A stretch of DNA of 64,000 nucleotides from Actinomycetota bacterium (GCA_009668945.1 SBEH01000001.1:367776-431775), one strand, 5' to 3'; shown: positions 33,623 through 42,510, numbered from the stretch's first letter. The notes: a model not told the origin generated them from the sequence alone. Numbers and translations: made by a program.

Positions 33623-34141
33623 CTACTCGACCTCAGGGACCTCCGGCGTCTCCGGGGAGTCGACGGGTTCGTCTTCTGGTTCGTCGGCCGGCTCCTCGTC
33701 TTCTATCTCATCCGACTCGTCCTCGCCCACGTCTGTGTCCTCGGCGTCGTCGTCGGACTCGATCCCAAGCCATGACATGAACTTCGCGATCACGCTCTGC
33801 AGCCCCTCGGGAAGCTCGGTGCGCTTGCCGGCCTCGAGCTGCGCCTGCATGCGCTCAAGGTTCCGCTGGAGGCGAGAGAGTGCATTCTCGCGACCGGTGA
33901 GCTTCTCGGACTCTCCGGCCGGGTCATCCTCAACGGCATCCTTCTTCTTGTCCTTGCCCTTCTCGGGCTTGCTCTCTTCAGTGCCTTCGTCGTCCGTGGA
34001 GTCGTCCTCACCCGCCACGGAAGGCGCGCCCTTGTCGTTGCCGTTTGCCGGGACGCCACCCTTCTTCGCGTAGGCCGTCGTCGGGAAGACGAGAACGAGC
34101 ACAAGCGCCAGGATCAGCGCAATGCTCAATGTGCGCTTCAT
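33623..34141 (-). CDS. Secreted acidic low-complexity protein
   Basis: The protein has 172 aa. A clear signal peptide (about 1-25, LALVLVLVFPTTAYAKK) precedes a charged Lys/Asp/Glu segment (about 40-85). A short helical block follows (about 87-128, RENALSRLQRNLERMQAQLEAGKR). The tail of about 40 residues is almost entirely Asp/Glu with Pro near the end. I do not recognise a family. The tail could bind Ca2+ or cationic surfaces; that is conjecture. The ATG at 34141 follows GGAGGTG. The gene is monocistronic and is followed by a strong hairpin. Confidence 0.72.
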   Translation of the reverse strand: MKRTLSIALILALVLVLVFPTTAYAKKGGVPANGNDKGAPSVAGEDDSTDDEGTEESKPEKGKDKKKDAVEDDPAGESEKLTGRENALSRLQRNLERMQAQLEAGKRTELPEGLQSVIAKFMSWLGIESDDDAEDTDVGEDESDEIEDEEPADEPEDEPVDSPETPEVPEVE

Positions 34142-34298
34142 GTGTTCCACCTCCGGTCGGAACATTCCCCGCATTCCTGCATCATAGACTATCGGGCTAC
34201 TGACCTGCGGCTCTTGAGTCCGAACTGACGGGCGGTCGGCACACGCATGGAGCGCAGATGCCTGCCGTGACATCTCGCACGCGACACCGACGGATGGC

Positions 34299-34886
34299 TT
34301 ACCGCCGGCGCGCCTCGGCGGTCAGCTTCAGCAGCCAAGCCATGTTCTTGCCCAGGGTATCCATCGTCGCCATTCCCTCGTCGTCCTCCGCGACTGCGCC
34401 CGCCGGCCCGCCGATGCCGAGGTTCCAATACGTCGACCCAGGAATCACCATCTGCCGGATCAGGAACATGTGGTTGATTGAGTCGAATGCATGCACGGCG
34501 CCCGCTCGCCGCTCGGCCACGACCGCCGCCCCGGTCTTGCGGACGAGCATGTCGGGATTGGCGCCGCCGACGTATCCGAGCCTGTCGATGAGCGCCTTGG
34601 CCTCAGGCGTCACGTCGGCGAAGTACACCGGCGAGCCGATGACGATGCCGTCGGCGGCGTCGGCCTTCGCGATGCACTCGTTGATGAAGTCGTTCCGGCC
34701 GTGACACTTCCGATCCTTGAGCTCCCTGCACTTGAGGCAGGCCGTGCAGCCCTGCGCCTTCTTGCCGGCAAGCTCAACCAGCTCCGTCTCGATTCCTTCG
34801 CTATCGAGCGAGTCGAGCAGTCTGCGCAGCATGATCGCAGTGTTCCCGCCCTTGCGCGGACTCCCCGAGAATGCGACGACCTTCAT
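34299..34886 (-). CDS. NADPH-dependent FMN reductase / iron-sulfur flavoprotein-like
   Basis: This 195 aa flavodoxin-fold protein has the FMN-phosphate loop SGSPRKGGNTA (about 7-17) and GSPVYFADVTPEAKALIDR (about 86-104). A cysteine cluster CTACLKC..RKC (about 48-61) lies where iron-sulfur flavoproteins (Isf) bind a [4Fe-4S] cluster. Isf-type proteins reduce O2, peroxide or quinones using ferredoxin in anaerobes. The spacing here is not canonical, so cluster binding is likely but not sure. The ATG at 34886 follows GGAGG at 6 nt. It lies 33 bp after the nicotinamidase gene. Confidence 0.85.
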   Translation of the reverse strand: MKVVAFSGSPRKGGNTAIMLRRLLDSLDSEGIETELVELAGKKAQGCTACLKCRELKDRKCHGRNDFINECIAKADAADGIVIGSPVYFADVTPEAKALIDRLGYVGGANPDMLVRKTGAAVVAERRAGAVHAFDSINHMFLIRQMVIPGSTYWNLGIGGPAGAVAEDDEGMATMDTLGKNMAWLLKLTAEARRR

Positions 34887-34919
34887 CAGTGCCTCCCTGC
34901 CAGCGGTGCACACACACCG

Positions 34920-35534
34920 CTATGAGAATCCCCCAAGGTCAACGATCCGTGCCCCCGCCGAGCGCATCTCGGCGAAGGCACGCTCACCGTCGCCTTCGGA
35001 CAGATCCACGGCCCGGCATCCGTCGGCGATGACCGTTACGCCGAAGCCGAGCCCCGCCGCATCAAGCACCGTGAACTTCACGCAGTAGTCGGTCGCGAGC
35101 CCAAGCACCACAAGATCGGTGGCACACCGCTCCTCAAGGAACGCGGCGAGCCCGGTGTCCTTGGCGTGGTCGTTGTCGAAGAACGCGCTGTAGCTATCGA
35201 TCCCGGGATCGGTCCCCTTGCGGGTGACGCGATCGATCCCTGCTACATCGAGCCCGGAATGTAAGGACGCGCCAGCCGAGTTCTGCACGCAGTGGTCGGG
35301 CCAGAGCACCTGCTGCACTCCGCCGAGCTCGACGACCTCGCCTGGCGCGCGGCCCTCGTGCGCGGATGCGAAGCTTCCGTGTCCCGCCGGGTGCCAGTCC
35401 TGCGTCGCCACGACGAGAGAGAACCGCGGGATCAGCGCGTTTGCGACGGCGACCACCGCATCGCCGTCCGGCACGGCCAGGGCGCCGCCGGGGCAGAAGT
35501 CGTTCTGGATGTCGACGAGCAACAATGCGCGCAT
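34920..35534 (-). CDS. pncA: Nicotinamidase (isochorismatase family)
   Basis: PncA hydrolyses nicotinamide to nicotinate for NAD salvage. The protein has 204 aa. Catalytic residues are Asp in VDIQNDF (about 8), Lys in TRKGTD (about 106) and the nucleophile Cys in TDYCVKFT (about 150). The metal site is in DWHPAGHGSF (about 46-55). The start ATG at 35534 lies 8 bp after the pncB stop on the same strand, so pncB and pncA form an operon that carries nicotinamide to nicotinate mononucleotide. Confidence 0.94.
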   Translation of the reverse strand: MRALLLVDIQNDFCPGGALAVPDGDAVVAVANALIPRFSLVVATQDWHPAGHGSFASAHEGRAPGEVVELGGVQQVLWPDHCVQNSAGASLHSGLDVAGIDRVTRKGTDPGIDSYSAFFDNDHAKDTGLAAFLEERCATDLVVLGLATDYCVKFTVLDAAGLGFGVTVIADGCRAVDLSEGDGERAFAEMRSAGARIVDLGGFS

Positions 35535-35542
35535 GGCGCCCC

Positions 35543-37018
35543 CTATCCCTCCGCGATACCACGAGCGGCCAGTATCAGCGCAGTCTTGCGCTCGTGCAGG
35601 CCGAGTTCGACACCGACCTTGTAGACGTGCGGATTGAGGAACCGCACGTGGCTCGGATCAAGCCTGCCGACCTGCGCGATCGCGCGTTCTCGGCTCTCTG
35701 CGATCGGCGGGACGTCGTAGACGCGCTCGCCGTTCGCGAACACCGGCACGAGCAGCTCCTCGGCGCCTGCCATCCCGCAATACGAGCTGCGCCGCGTGGC
35801 GTCGGCGGGATCGACCATCACGCACTGCTCGGCCGGCTCGGCTAGTTCGTCGTAGATCATGTCGCCGGTGAACCGGCCCCCGGCGTCGGAGTACCGACGC
35901 ACGCGCAGGAGGCCGGGCGTGGTGATCTTCGCCGTCTGCTCCGAAACCTTCACTCGCGGCTCCCACTCACCGCCCGGCTCGCGGACCGCGGATAGCTTGT
36001 ACACTCCGCCGAGGGCGGGCTGATCGTAGGCGGTCACCATCTTCGTGCCCACACCCCATACGTCGATCGCCGCACCCTGCTCTTTGAGGCTCTCGATCGT
36101 GTACTCGTCGAGCTCGTTGCTCGCGTACACCTTCACGTCCGGGAATCCGGCGGAATCGAGCATCTCCCGCGCGTGCACCGACAGCCACGCCAGGTCGCCT
36201 GAGTCGATGCGCACGCCGATGAGGTCGCTCCCGAGTTCCCGCAGGTGCTGCCCTGCGCGAATGGCGTTCGCAACGCCCTCAAGTGTGTCGTAGGTGTCCA
36301 CCAGCAGCACCGCGTTGTTCGGCATCGCCTCCGCATACGCGAGGAACGCCTCGAGCTCGGAGTCGTAGACCATCACGAGGCTGTGCGCGTGGGTCCCGCC
36401 GACCGGGATGCCATAGGTCTGTCCCGCAAGCACGTCCGAGGTCGCCGCGCAGCCGCCGACGTACGCGGCGCGGCTCGCCGAGAGCGCGCCGTTCGGCCCC
36501 TGGGCGCGCCTCAAGCCGAACTCGATCACCGGATCGCCCTGCGCCGCCAGACGCACGCGTGCGGCCTTGGTGGCAACGAGCGTCTGGAAGTTCACGATGT
36601 TGAGCAGCGCGGTCTCGACCATCTGGCACTCGGCGACTGGACCTGTCACGCGCAGCACAGGCTCGTTCGGGAAGACGACCGTGCCCTCGGGAACGGCAAG
36701 CACATCGCCGGTGAAGCGGAACGCGCGGAGCCACTCCAGGAACCCGGCCGAGAGGAGCGGCGTGCCGCCGCGTCCGGTCAGCGTGGCGAGATAGGAGGTG
36801 TCGTCGTCGGTGAAGCCCAGGTTCTCGATGTACTCGATCGCCTGGGCGAGCCCGCAGGCGACACTGAATCCGCCTCTGAACGGGTTCTCGCGGAAGTACA
36901 GGTGGAAGCAAGCCTCCGTGCTCGTGATCCCGGCCTTCCAGTACGCGAAGGCCATCGTGAGCTGATAGAGGTCGGTGAGCATACCTGAGGCGCGATCCGC
37001 TGCGCCCGGACGTGCCAT
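35543..37018 (-). CDS. pncB: Nicotinate phosphoribosyltransferase
   Basis: PncB joins nicotinate with phosphoribosyl pyrophosphate to give nicotinate mononucleotide, using ATP. The protein has 491 aa. Family segments are SGMLTDLYQLTMAFAYWK (about 11-28), EFGLRRAQGPNGALSASRAAY (His loop region, about 165-185), GIPVGGTHAHS (about 206-216), GVRIDSGDL (about 275-283) and GVGTKMVT. The ATG at 37018 has GGAGGAGG upstream; an open frame continues 24 codons more without similarity. It is the first gene of the pncB-pncA pair and is divergent from the Rrf2 regulator. Confidence 0.95.
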   Translation of the reverse strand: MARPGAADRASGMLTDLYQLTMAFAYWKAGITSTEACFHLYFRENPFRGGFSVACGLAQAIEYIENLGFTDDDTSYLATLTGRGGTPLLSAGFLEWLRAFRFTGDVLAVPEGTVVFPNEPVLRVTGPVAECQMVETALLNIVNFQTLVATKAARVRLAAQGDPVIEFGLRRAQGPNGALSASRAAYVGGCAATSDVLAGQTYGIPVGGTHAHSLVMVYDSELEAFLAYAEAMPNNAVLLVDTYDTLEGVANAIRAGQHLRELGSDLIGVRIDSGDLAWLSVHAREMLDSAGFPDVKVYASNELDEYTIESLKEQGAAIDVWGVGTKMVTAYDQPALGGVYKLSAVREPGGEWEPRVKVSEQTAKITTPGLLRVRRYSDAGGRFTGDMIYDELAEPAEQCVMVDPADATRRSSYCGMAGAEELLVPVFANGERVYDVPPIAESRERAIAQVGRLDPSHVRFLNPHVYKVGVELGLHERKTALILAARGIAEG

Positions 37019-37132
37019 GCGTCCTCCTCCGGAGATAGCGTGTCCCCAAGCATAGCAGGAGCCTCCAGCAAGGCCCGACCACTCGGCCACTTGACGCAGC
37101 GTGCCTGCGGGCGTAACGTCCGTTCCTGTACC

Positions 37133-37147
37133 TGACTATTTCAGTCA
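37133..37147. promoter_or_regulatory. Rrf2-type operator upstream of the Fe-S regulator
   Basis: TGACT-N5-AGTCA is a perfect inverted repeat about 20 bp before the regulator start codon. A TTGACG hexamer (37091-37096) with 17-bp spacing to a weak TAACGT would place the transcription start just before the repeat, as expected for autorepression. Confidence 0.5.
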
Positions 37148-37167
37148 ACTTTGTAGGTGAACGCACC

Positions 37168-37614
37168 ATGCGGCTCTCGGCACGAAGCGAATACGGCCTG
37201 CTGGCTCTCATCGACATGGCCTCATCAGAAGGCGGCCGCCCATTGGCCACTCGCGAGCTTGCCGAATCCCGCGGCATCCCCGCCGCATTCCTCGAGCAGC
37301 TGCTGGCCGACTTGCGGCGCGCCGGACTCGTCCGCGCGACCCGCGGCCCGCGCGGCGGCTTCGCGCTCGCTCGGCCCGCCGGCGACATCACCGCGCTCGA
37401 GATCGTCGAGGCGCTGGAGGGCGCGATCGCGCCGTCGGTGTGCGCGCCAGACGGCTGCGGACGCGGTGAGGGCTGTGCGGCCGCGAGCGTCTGGGGCGAG
37501 GTGTCGGGAGCAGTCCGAGCGGCGCTGTCCGGCTTCTCGCTCGCCCGCCTCGCCGAAGAACAGACGCGCCTCGACCGCGCGCCGCTGACCTGCACCACAC
37601 GGAGGACCGACTGA
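37168..37614 (+). CDS. IscR-like Rrf2 family Fe-S regulator
   Basis: The protein has 148 aa. The winged helix-turn-helix (about 1-65) carries RLSARSEYGLLALIDMA and RGPRGGFALARP. A cysteine triad CAPDGCGRGEGC (C92, C97, C103) matches the cluster-binding loop of IscR, so it should sense Fe-S status. It heads a plus-strand run with cysteine desulfurase, IscU and mnmA; the desulfurase ATG overlaps its TGA. This is the usual autoregulated Fe-S assembly operon, without a chaperone pair or ferredoxin. Confidence 0.92.
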   Translation: MRLSARSEYGLLALIDMASSEGGRPLATRELAESRGIPAAFLEQLLADLRRAGLVRATRGPRGGFALARPAGDITALEIVEALEGAIAPSVCAPDGCGRGEGCAAASVWGEVSGAVRAALSGFSLARLAEEQTRLDRAPLTCTTRRTD

Positions 37615-38810
37615 TGGAACACAAGGCATACCTCGACTACGCGGCAACGACGCCCACCGACCAGCGGGTGGTCGACGCCATTCTCCCCTTCTTCACCGAG
37701 CGATACGGCAACGCGAACAGCCTCTACGCCCTCGGGCGCGACGCGGCCCGGGCGCTAGAGGACGCCCGGGAGCGTGTAGCAGCATCCATCGGCGCGCGCC
37801 CCGACGAGGTGATCTTCACCTCCGGCGGCACGGAGTCGGACAACACCGCGATCATCGGGCTCGCCACGGCTGGCGGCCGAGCGACGGGGCACGTCATCGT
37901 CTCGGCATTCGAGCACCACGCTGTCCTGGAGCCGGCCTGGTGGCTCGGGAAGCACGGCTTCGATGTCACCGAGCTCAAGCCCCGCACCGACGGCATCGTC
38001 CACCCCGAGGACCTCGCTGCCGCGCTGCGCGACGACACGGTCCTTGTCTCGGTAATGCACGGCAACAACGAGATCGGGACGCTGCAGCCTGTTCGAGAGC
38101 TCGCGGCTGCGGCTCACGCCCGCGGCGCGCTGTTCCACACCGACGCCGCGCAGACGCTCGGCAAGGCCGACTTCGACGTGACCGAACTCGGCATCGATGC
38201 GGCATCGTTCTCCGGCCACAAGATCTACGGGCCGAAAGGCACGGGTGCGCTGTTCCTCAAGAAGGGCGTGCGCATGGCGCCGTATCTCATGGGCGGCGGG
38301 CAGGAGTCCAAGCGCCGGAGCGGCACGCAGAACGTGGCCGGCAACGTCGGCTTCGCCACGGCGCTCGAGATCATGGACGCCGAGCGGCCCACCGAAGCGC
38401 CGCGGCTGGCCGCGCTTCGCGACCACCTCGTGGAACGGCTGCTCGGCGAGATCCACTACGCACGCCTGAACGCCGTCGACGCGGCCACTCGCCTCCCGCA
38501 CATCGCGAACTTCGTGATCCCGGGCGTCGAGGGCGAGGCGATGCTGCTGCACTTGGACGCGGCGGGCATCGCGGTCTCCACCGGCTCGGCATGCAGCTCG
38601 GGATCGCTCAAGCCGAGCCACGTCCTGCTCTCCATCGGCTGCCCGGTGGAGTTCGCCCATGGCTCACTGCGGGTGAGCACGGGCCGCTTCACCACCGAGG
38701 CGGACGTGGACTACCTCGTGGAGAAGCTGGTTCCGATCGTCGAGCGGCTGCGTTCGATGAACCCTCTGTACGAGAAGACTGTCGCCGAGCTCGTCGGCGC
38801 GAAAGGATAG
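37614..38810 (+). CDS. iscS: Cysteine desulfurase (NifS/IscS)
   Basis: This 398 aa PLP enzyme takes sulfur from cysteine as a persulfide, for Fe-S clusters and tRNA thiolation. It has YLDYAATTP at the N-terminus, the His in EHHAVLEP, the PLP-binding Lys in SGHKIYGPKGTG (about 204) and the persulfide Cys in STGSACSSGS (about 327). The SSGS loop is of the IscS/NifS class. The ATG at 37614 overlaps the regulator stop (TGATG). The IscU scaffold begins 10 bp after its stop. Confidence 0.95.
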   Translation: MEHKAYLDYAATTPTDQRVVDAILPFFTERYGNANSLYALGRDAARALEDARERVAASIGARPDEVIFTSGGTESDNTAIIGLATAGGRATGHVIVSAFEHHAVLEPAWWLGKHGFDVTELKPRTDGIVHPEDLAAALRDDTVLVSVMHGNNEIGTLQPVRELAAAAHARGALFHTDAAQTLGKADFDVTELGIDAASFSGHKIYGPKGTGALFLKKGVRMAPYLMGGGQESKRRSGTQNVAGNVGFATALEIMDAERPTEAPRLAALRDHLVERLLGEIHYARLNAVDAATRLPHIANFVIPGVEGEAMLLHLDAAGIAVSTGSACSSGSLKPSHVLLSIGCPVEFAHGSLRVSTGRFTTEADVDYLVEKLVPIVERLRSMNPLYEKTVAELVGAKG

Positions 38811-38820
38811 GAGCACGCAG

Positions 38821-39273
38821 GTGATCTACAGCGAGAAGGTCATGGAGCACTTCGGCAACCCGCACAACGTCGGCGTCATCGAGGACGCCGACGGCATCGG
38901 CGAGGTCGGCAACCCGGTGTGCGGCGATGTCATGAAGATCACGATCAAGGTGGATGACGACCGCATCGACGACATCAAGTTCCAGACGCTCGGGTGCGGT
39001 GCCGCAATAGCCACCTCGTCGATCGTGACGGACATGGCGAAGGGCATGACGCTTGCGGAGGCCGTGGCTATCACGAAGAACCAGGTGGCCGAGGAACTCG
39101 GCGGGCTGCCGCCGGCGAAGATGCACTGCTCCGTGCTCGCCACAGACGGTCTTAAGGTCGCCGTCGACGACTACCTCGTGAAGCGTGGCCGCGAGCCGAT
39201 CGCCGGGGAGATCAAGTCCAGCGACCCTCACTTCGACCCGCACGAGGACGATGATGAGGACCACACACACTAG
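38821..39273 (+). CDS. iscU: Fe-S cluster scaffold IscU/NifU N-terminal type
   Basis: The protein has 150 aa. Cluster ligands are C34 (NPVCGD), C59 (TLGCGAA) and C103 (KMHCSV), the conserved IscU triad; Asp36 is present as well. It accepts sulfur from the upstream desulfurase and builds clusters for transfer. The LPPAKMHCS segment is the usual partner-contact motif. The C-terminus carries an unusual Asp/His-rich tail (DPHFDPHEDDDEDHTH) that could bind metal. The GTG at 38821 follows AGGAG. Confidence 0.93.
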   Translation: MIYSEKVMEHFGNPHNVGVIEDADGIGEVGNPVCGDVMKITIKVDDDRIDDIKFQTLGCGAAIATSSIVTDMAKGMTLAEAVAITKNQVAEELGGLPPAKMHCSVLATDGLKVAVDDYLVKRGREPIAGEIKSSDPHFDPHEDDDEDHTH

Positions 39274-39302
39274 CAGTTCCCGCCGAGCGGGGATCCCACG
39301 CC

Positions 39303-40346
39303 ATGCCTGAGATCGCGATCGCGCTCTCAGGTGGAGTCGACTCGTCGGTGGCCGCGGCGCTCCTCGTGGAGTCCGGTCGCGACGTCTTCGGCGTGACGAT
39401 GCGCCTCGGCCTGGCTGAGATCGCCGGGCGAGCGTGCTGCGGCGAGGAGGAGGTCGCGCTCGCACGGCGGGTATGCGCGCAGCTCGGCATCCCGCATGTG
39501 GTGATCGACATCGCCGACGAGTTCCGCGCCGAGGTCGTGGAGCCGTTCTGCGACGCATACGCGAGCGGGCTCACGCCGAACCCCTGCGTCCGCTGCAACG
39601 AGCGGGTCAAGTTCGGCGCGTTCGCGCAGCGCGTTCGCGCACTCGGGGCAACCGTTCTCACGACGGGTCACTATGCGCGCGTCGAGCGCGATGCGGACGG
39701 CCAGGCGTGGCTCGCACGGGCGGCGGATGAGGCCAAGGACCAGTCGTACTTCCTCTACCGCGTAGCGCCAGAGGTGCTCGGGGAGCTCGAGTTCCCTCTC
39801 GGCGACCTCACGAAGGCCGAGGTCAGAGCCATGGCCGCCGAGCGCGGTCTGCCCACTGCCGAACGCCGCGAGAGCCAGGAAGTGTGCTTCTCGAGCGATC
39901 ACGTGGCACTCGTGGGCGAGCTGCACCCCGGGGCACTCGAACCGGGACCGATAGAGGACGGGGACGGGCGCGTGCTCGGACACCACCGCGGGATCGCGCG
40001 ATACACGGTGGGACAGCGAAAGGGGCTCGGCGTGGGAGGGCCCGAGGGGCCGTACCGCGTGTCAGGCATCGACGCCAGGCGCAACGCCGTGATCGTGGAG
40101 CCGGCCAGCGGTCCCGGAGTCTCCCGCGTCACGCTCACCGACCCGGTATGGCGCTTGCCGGAAGCGTCCGCGCGTGTGTCGGCGCAGGTCCGCTACCAGG
40201 CGCGGCCGGTGCCCGCCACCGCAACCGTTGCCGCCGGGGCGATCGGCATCGCTTTCGACGAACCCGGAGAGCCGGCGGCTCCGGGCCAGTCCGTCGTGCT
40301 GTACCAAGGGGACCGGGTCGTCGGAGGAGGAATCGTCTCGGCCTAG
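39303..40346 (+). CDS. mnmA: tRNA-specific 2-thiouridylase
   Basis: MnmA thiolates U34 of tRNA-Lys, -Glu and -Gln using sulfur from a cysteine desulfurase. The protein has 347 aa. The PP-loop SGGVDSSVAA (about 9-18) binds ATP. The catalytic Cys is in NPCVRCNERVKFG (about 95) and the second in SQEVCFSSDH (about 194). The short family length and C-terminal barrel are as usual. It lies 29 bp after iscU on the same strand, so sulfur donor and acceptor are co-expressed. The end overlaps the convergent activase gene by 4 bp. Confidence 0.95.
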   Translation: MPEIAIALSGGVDSSVAAALLVESGRDVFGVTMRLGLAEIAGRACCGEEEVALARRVCAQLGIPHVVIDIADEFRAEVVEPFCDAYASGLTPNPCVRCNERVKFGAFAQRVRALGATVLTTGHYARVERDADGQAWLARAADEAKDQSYFLYRVAPEVLGELEFPLGDLTKAEVRAMAAERGLPTAERRESQEVCFSSDHVALVGELHPGALEPGPIEDGDGRVLGHHRGIARYTVGQRKGLGVGGPEGPYRVSGIDARRNAVIVEPASGPGVSRVTLTDPVWRLPEASARVSAQVRYQARPVPATATVAAGAIGIAFDEPGEPAAPGQSVVLYQGDRVVGGGIVSA

Positions 40347-41083
40347 GCCGACAGCGCCGCGCCGAGCGCACCCACACTCTGAGCATCGGCCGGGACGACG
40401 ACTTCGCCGGCGAAACCGTCTCGCACGAGCGCGACCATCGCGACGTTGCGGGCCACACCCCCGGCGAACACGAGTGGCCCTGACGCACACACACGCGCCA
40501 GCGACCCGAGCGTTCGGGTCGCGATCGCCGAGTGCAGGCCGCGCGCTATCCGCCCGCGGTCCTCGCCCCTGTGGACGAGCCCGGTCACCTCGCTCTCGGC
40601 GAACACCGTGCACATCGAGGAGATCGAGATCCCCGTGGCCGCCGCGCATGCGGCCGTCGACATCTCTTCCAGCGAGAATCCGAGCGCGCGGGCCATCACC
40701 TCGAGGAACTTGCCTGTACCGGCCGCGCACTTGTCGTTCATCTCGAAGTCGACCACGCGCCCACCATCGTCCAATGCGATGGACTTCGTGTCCTGCCCGC
40801 CGATGTCGAGCACCGCCGCGGCGTCGGGGAACAGCGCTCTGGCGCCGCGGGCGTACGCCTTGATCTCCGTGACCACCCGAGCACCGAACAGGTCGCGCGC
40901 GAGGTGGCGACCGTAGCCGGTCGCCACCAGCGCGTCGTGAGCTCGGCGCTCCACTAGTGACCGCGCGACTTCCTGAGGGTCGAAACCCGAGTCGAGGACG
41001 ACGCTCTCCACCATCTGTCCGTCATTCAGCCACACCGCATCGACGGTACGCGAACCGATGTCGAGGCCGAGCACGAGACTCAT
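40343..41083 (-). CDS. ATP-driven reductase/activator of a 2-hydroxyacyl-CoA dehydratase or double-cubane protein
   Basis: This 246 aa protein has the BcrAD/BadFG/HgdC ASKHA fold. It uses ATP hydrolysis to fire a low-potential electron into its partner. A homodimer-bridging [4Fe-4S] is held by Cys in NDKCAAGTGKF (C119) and SSMCTVFAESE (C158), as in the HgdC activator. The nucleotide loops are LGLDIGSRTVD, LDIGGQDTK and FAGGVARN. The ATG (41083) overlaps the stop of the dehydratase-type partner by 4 bp, so it serves that single protein. Confidence 0.92.
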   Translation of the reverse strand: MSLVLGLDIGSRTVDAVWLNDGQMVESVVLDSGFDPQEVARSLVERRAHDALVATGYGRHLARDLFGARVVTEIKAYARGARALFPDAAAVLDIGGQDTKSIALDDGGRVVDFEMNDKCAAGTGKFLEVMARALGFSLEEMSTAACAAATGISISSMCTVFAESEVTGLVHRGEDRGRIARGLHSAIATRTLGSLARVCASGPLVFAGGVARNVAMVALVRDGFAGEVVVPADAQSVGALGAALSA

Positions 41084-42366
41084 TCGGAGAGCATCTCCAC
41101 GAACGCCTCGACGTGCGTCTGGAGCTGACCGATGTCTTCCGCCGAGTAGTCGGTGTCGATGCGCAGCACCGGCAGGCCGGCCGCCTTGGCGGCCTTCTCC
41201 ACACCGTGCGCCTCGATCTGGTACGGGGCGCAGAACTGCAGCGCATAGTGCACGATGCCCTGCGCACCCGACTCCTGCGCCATGCGCACCACGTCCTCCA
41301 TGCGCCCCTCATTGGGCGTGAAGCACGCGCAGTTGATGCCCAGATACTTCTTCGCGATGCCGTCCAGCATGCCTTCAAGCGTGTCGGCATCCTCAGGCGT
41401 CAGCGTGTCGTAGTAGCGCGAGCCCGTGCACATCTCGTCGGCGACCACGACCGCGCCGGACTTCTCTATCACGTCGTGGAGCTTCCAGTTGGGAATGGCC
41501 ATCGGCGAGCCGGTCACAAGCACGCGGGGAGCGTTCGCCGGAGCGACCCCCTCGCCCGCTGCGACGCGCGCTTCGAGTTCATCGGCGATCTTGTCCACCA
41601 TCTGCGTGAAGCGCGGCACGTCGTCGTAGAACGCAACCTGCGACGCCAGCAGTGCGTCCTTGCCCGAGATCGGCGCAGGGGTGGCCCTGCGGGCGGCGTT
41701 CAGCCGGTGCAGTGCGCGCCGCTTGCCGTTCACCTCGCGTGTGGCGGCCTTCAGGTTCTCCAGCGTCAGCTTCCGGCCGGTGAGCTCCTCGAGCTGCGCC
41801 ACGAGCCGGTCTATCTCCGAGCGCCATAGATTGAAGTCCTCCGGGCGCTTCATCTGGGGCAGCTCCATGACGTACACGGACGCCATCTCGCCGAAGATCT
41901 CATACGCCTTCTTCTTGCCGTCGCACGTGGTCTCGCCGATGACGAGATCGGCCGACTCCACGTACGGGCACACGCGGTCCATCTTGAACCCGACGAAGCT
42001 CTTGATGAGCGCGCAGGTGTTCCGCGGCAGGACCTTCTCGACCTCGTTGTAGCCCCACTCGGCGCCGGCGCACAGACCCACGTCGATCGCCCCGAGCGCC
42101 CGGATGATCTCCTCGGGCACGTACAGACAGAACGTGCCGACGACCTTGCCGCCTGCGGCTTTGTGGTCGACCAACTCCTTGATGCGAAGACCGTGGATCT
42201 CCGAGACGACGAAGTCGAAGTACGACATGCCCTCCGGACGATTCTGCTGCGAAAGGTACGCGTTCTGGTACATCACCGGGATCGCTCCCAGCAGGGCGCA
42301 GTGCGCCCGCAGGTTCATCCCTAGATCCTGCCACATCTCACCGTAGGTCTCGTTCGGATCAGACAT
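41080..42366 (-). CDS. HgdB/YjiM-type protein, candidate double-cubane cluster protein
   Basis: This 428 aa protein is of the 2-hydroxyglutaryl-CoA dehydratase D-component family. It contains an unusually high number of spaced cysteines: C80, C99, C118, C133, C148, then about C323, C358, C360 and C385. It is encoded with only its activator and no second dehydratase subunit. That matches the double-cubane cluster protein/reductase arrangement (two-gene YjiM/YjiL type), in which an [Fe8S9] cluster performs low-potential reductions of small molecules. A classic heterodimeric dehydratase would need a further subunit that is not next door. The in-frame start at 42366 follows a spaced G-rich site; upstream is AT-rich, shared with the cysK promoter. 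Confidence 0.85.
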   Translation of the reverse strand: MSDPNETYGEMWQDLGMNLRAHCALLGAIPVMYQNAYLSQQNRPEGMSYFDFVVSEIHGLRIKELVDHKAAGGKVVGTFCLYVPEEIIRALGAIDVGLCAGAEWGYNEVEKVLPRNTCALIKSFVGFKMDRVCPYVESADLVIGETTCDGKKKAYEIFGEMASVYVMELPQMKRPEDFNLWRSEIDRLVAQLEELTGRKLTLENLKAATREVNGKRRALHRLNAARRATPAPISGKDALLASQVAFYDDVPRFTQMVDKIADELEARVAAGEGVAPANAPRVLVTGSPMAIPNWKLHDVIEKSGAVVVADEMCTGSRYYDTLTPEDADTLEGMLDGIAKKYLGINCACFTPNEGRMEDVVRMAQESGAQGIVHYALQFCAPYQIEAHGVEKAAKAAGLPVLRIDTDYSAEDIGQLQTHVEAFVEMLSE

Positions 42367-42477
42367 CGTGGGCTCTCCAACTCGCCGGGTTCATAGCGCT
42401 CGTGAGATTACCACACGTAATATCTTGCTTGCTAGTATCTTATATTGCTGCGGCGGACCCCGTGCGGCCCTATTTAA

Positions 42478-42510
42478 CGCACTAATCGCATAGTATTAGT
42501 GCGCTATAAT
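42478..42510 (+). promoter_or_regulatory. cysK promoter with Rrf2-type inverted-repeat operator
   Basis: CGCACTAAT (42478-42486) and its exact reverse complement (42495-42503) flank an 8-bp spacer. The consensus -10 TATAAT follows at 42505-42510. The repeat covers the -35 to -10 interval, a repressor position. The likely regulator is the Rrf2 protein encoded just downstream of cysK. Confidence 0.65.
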
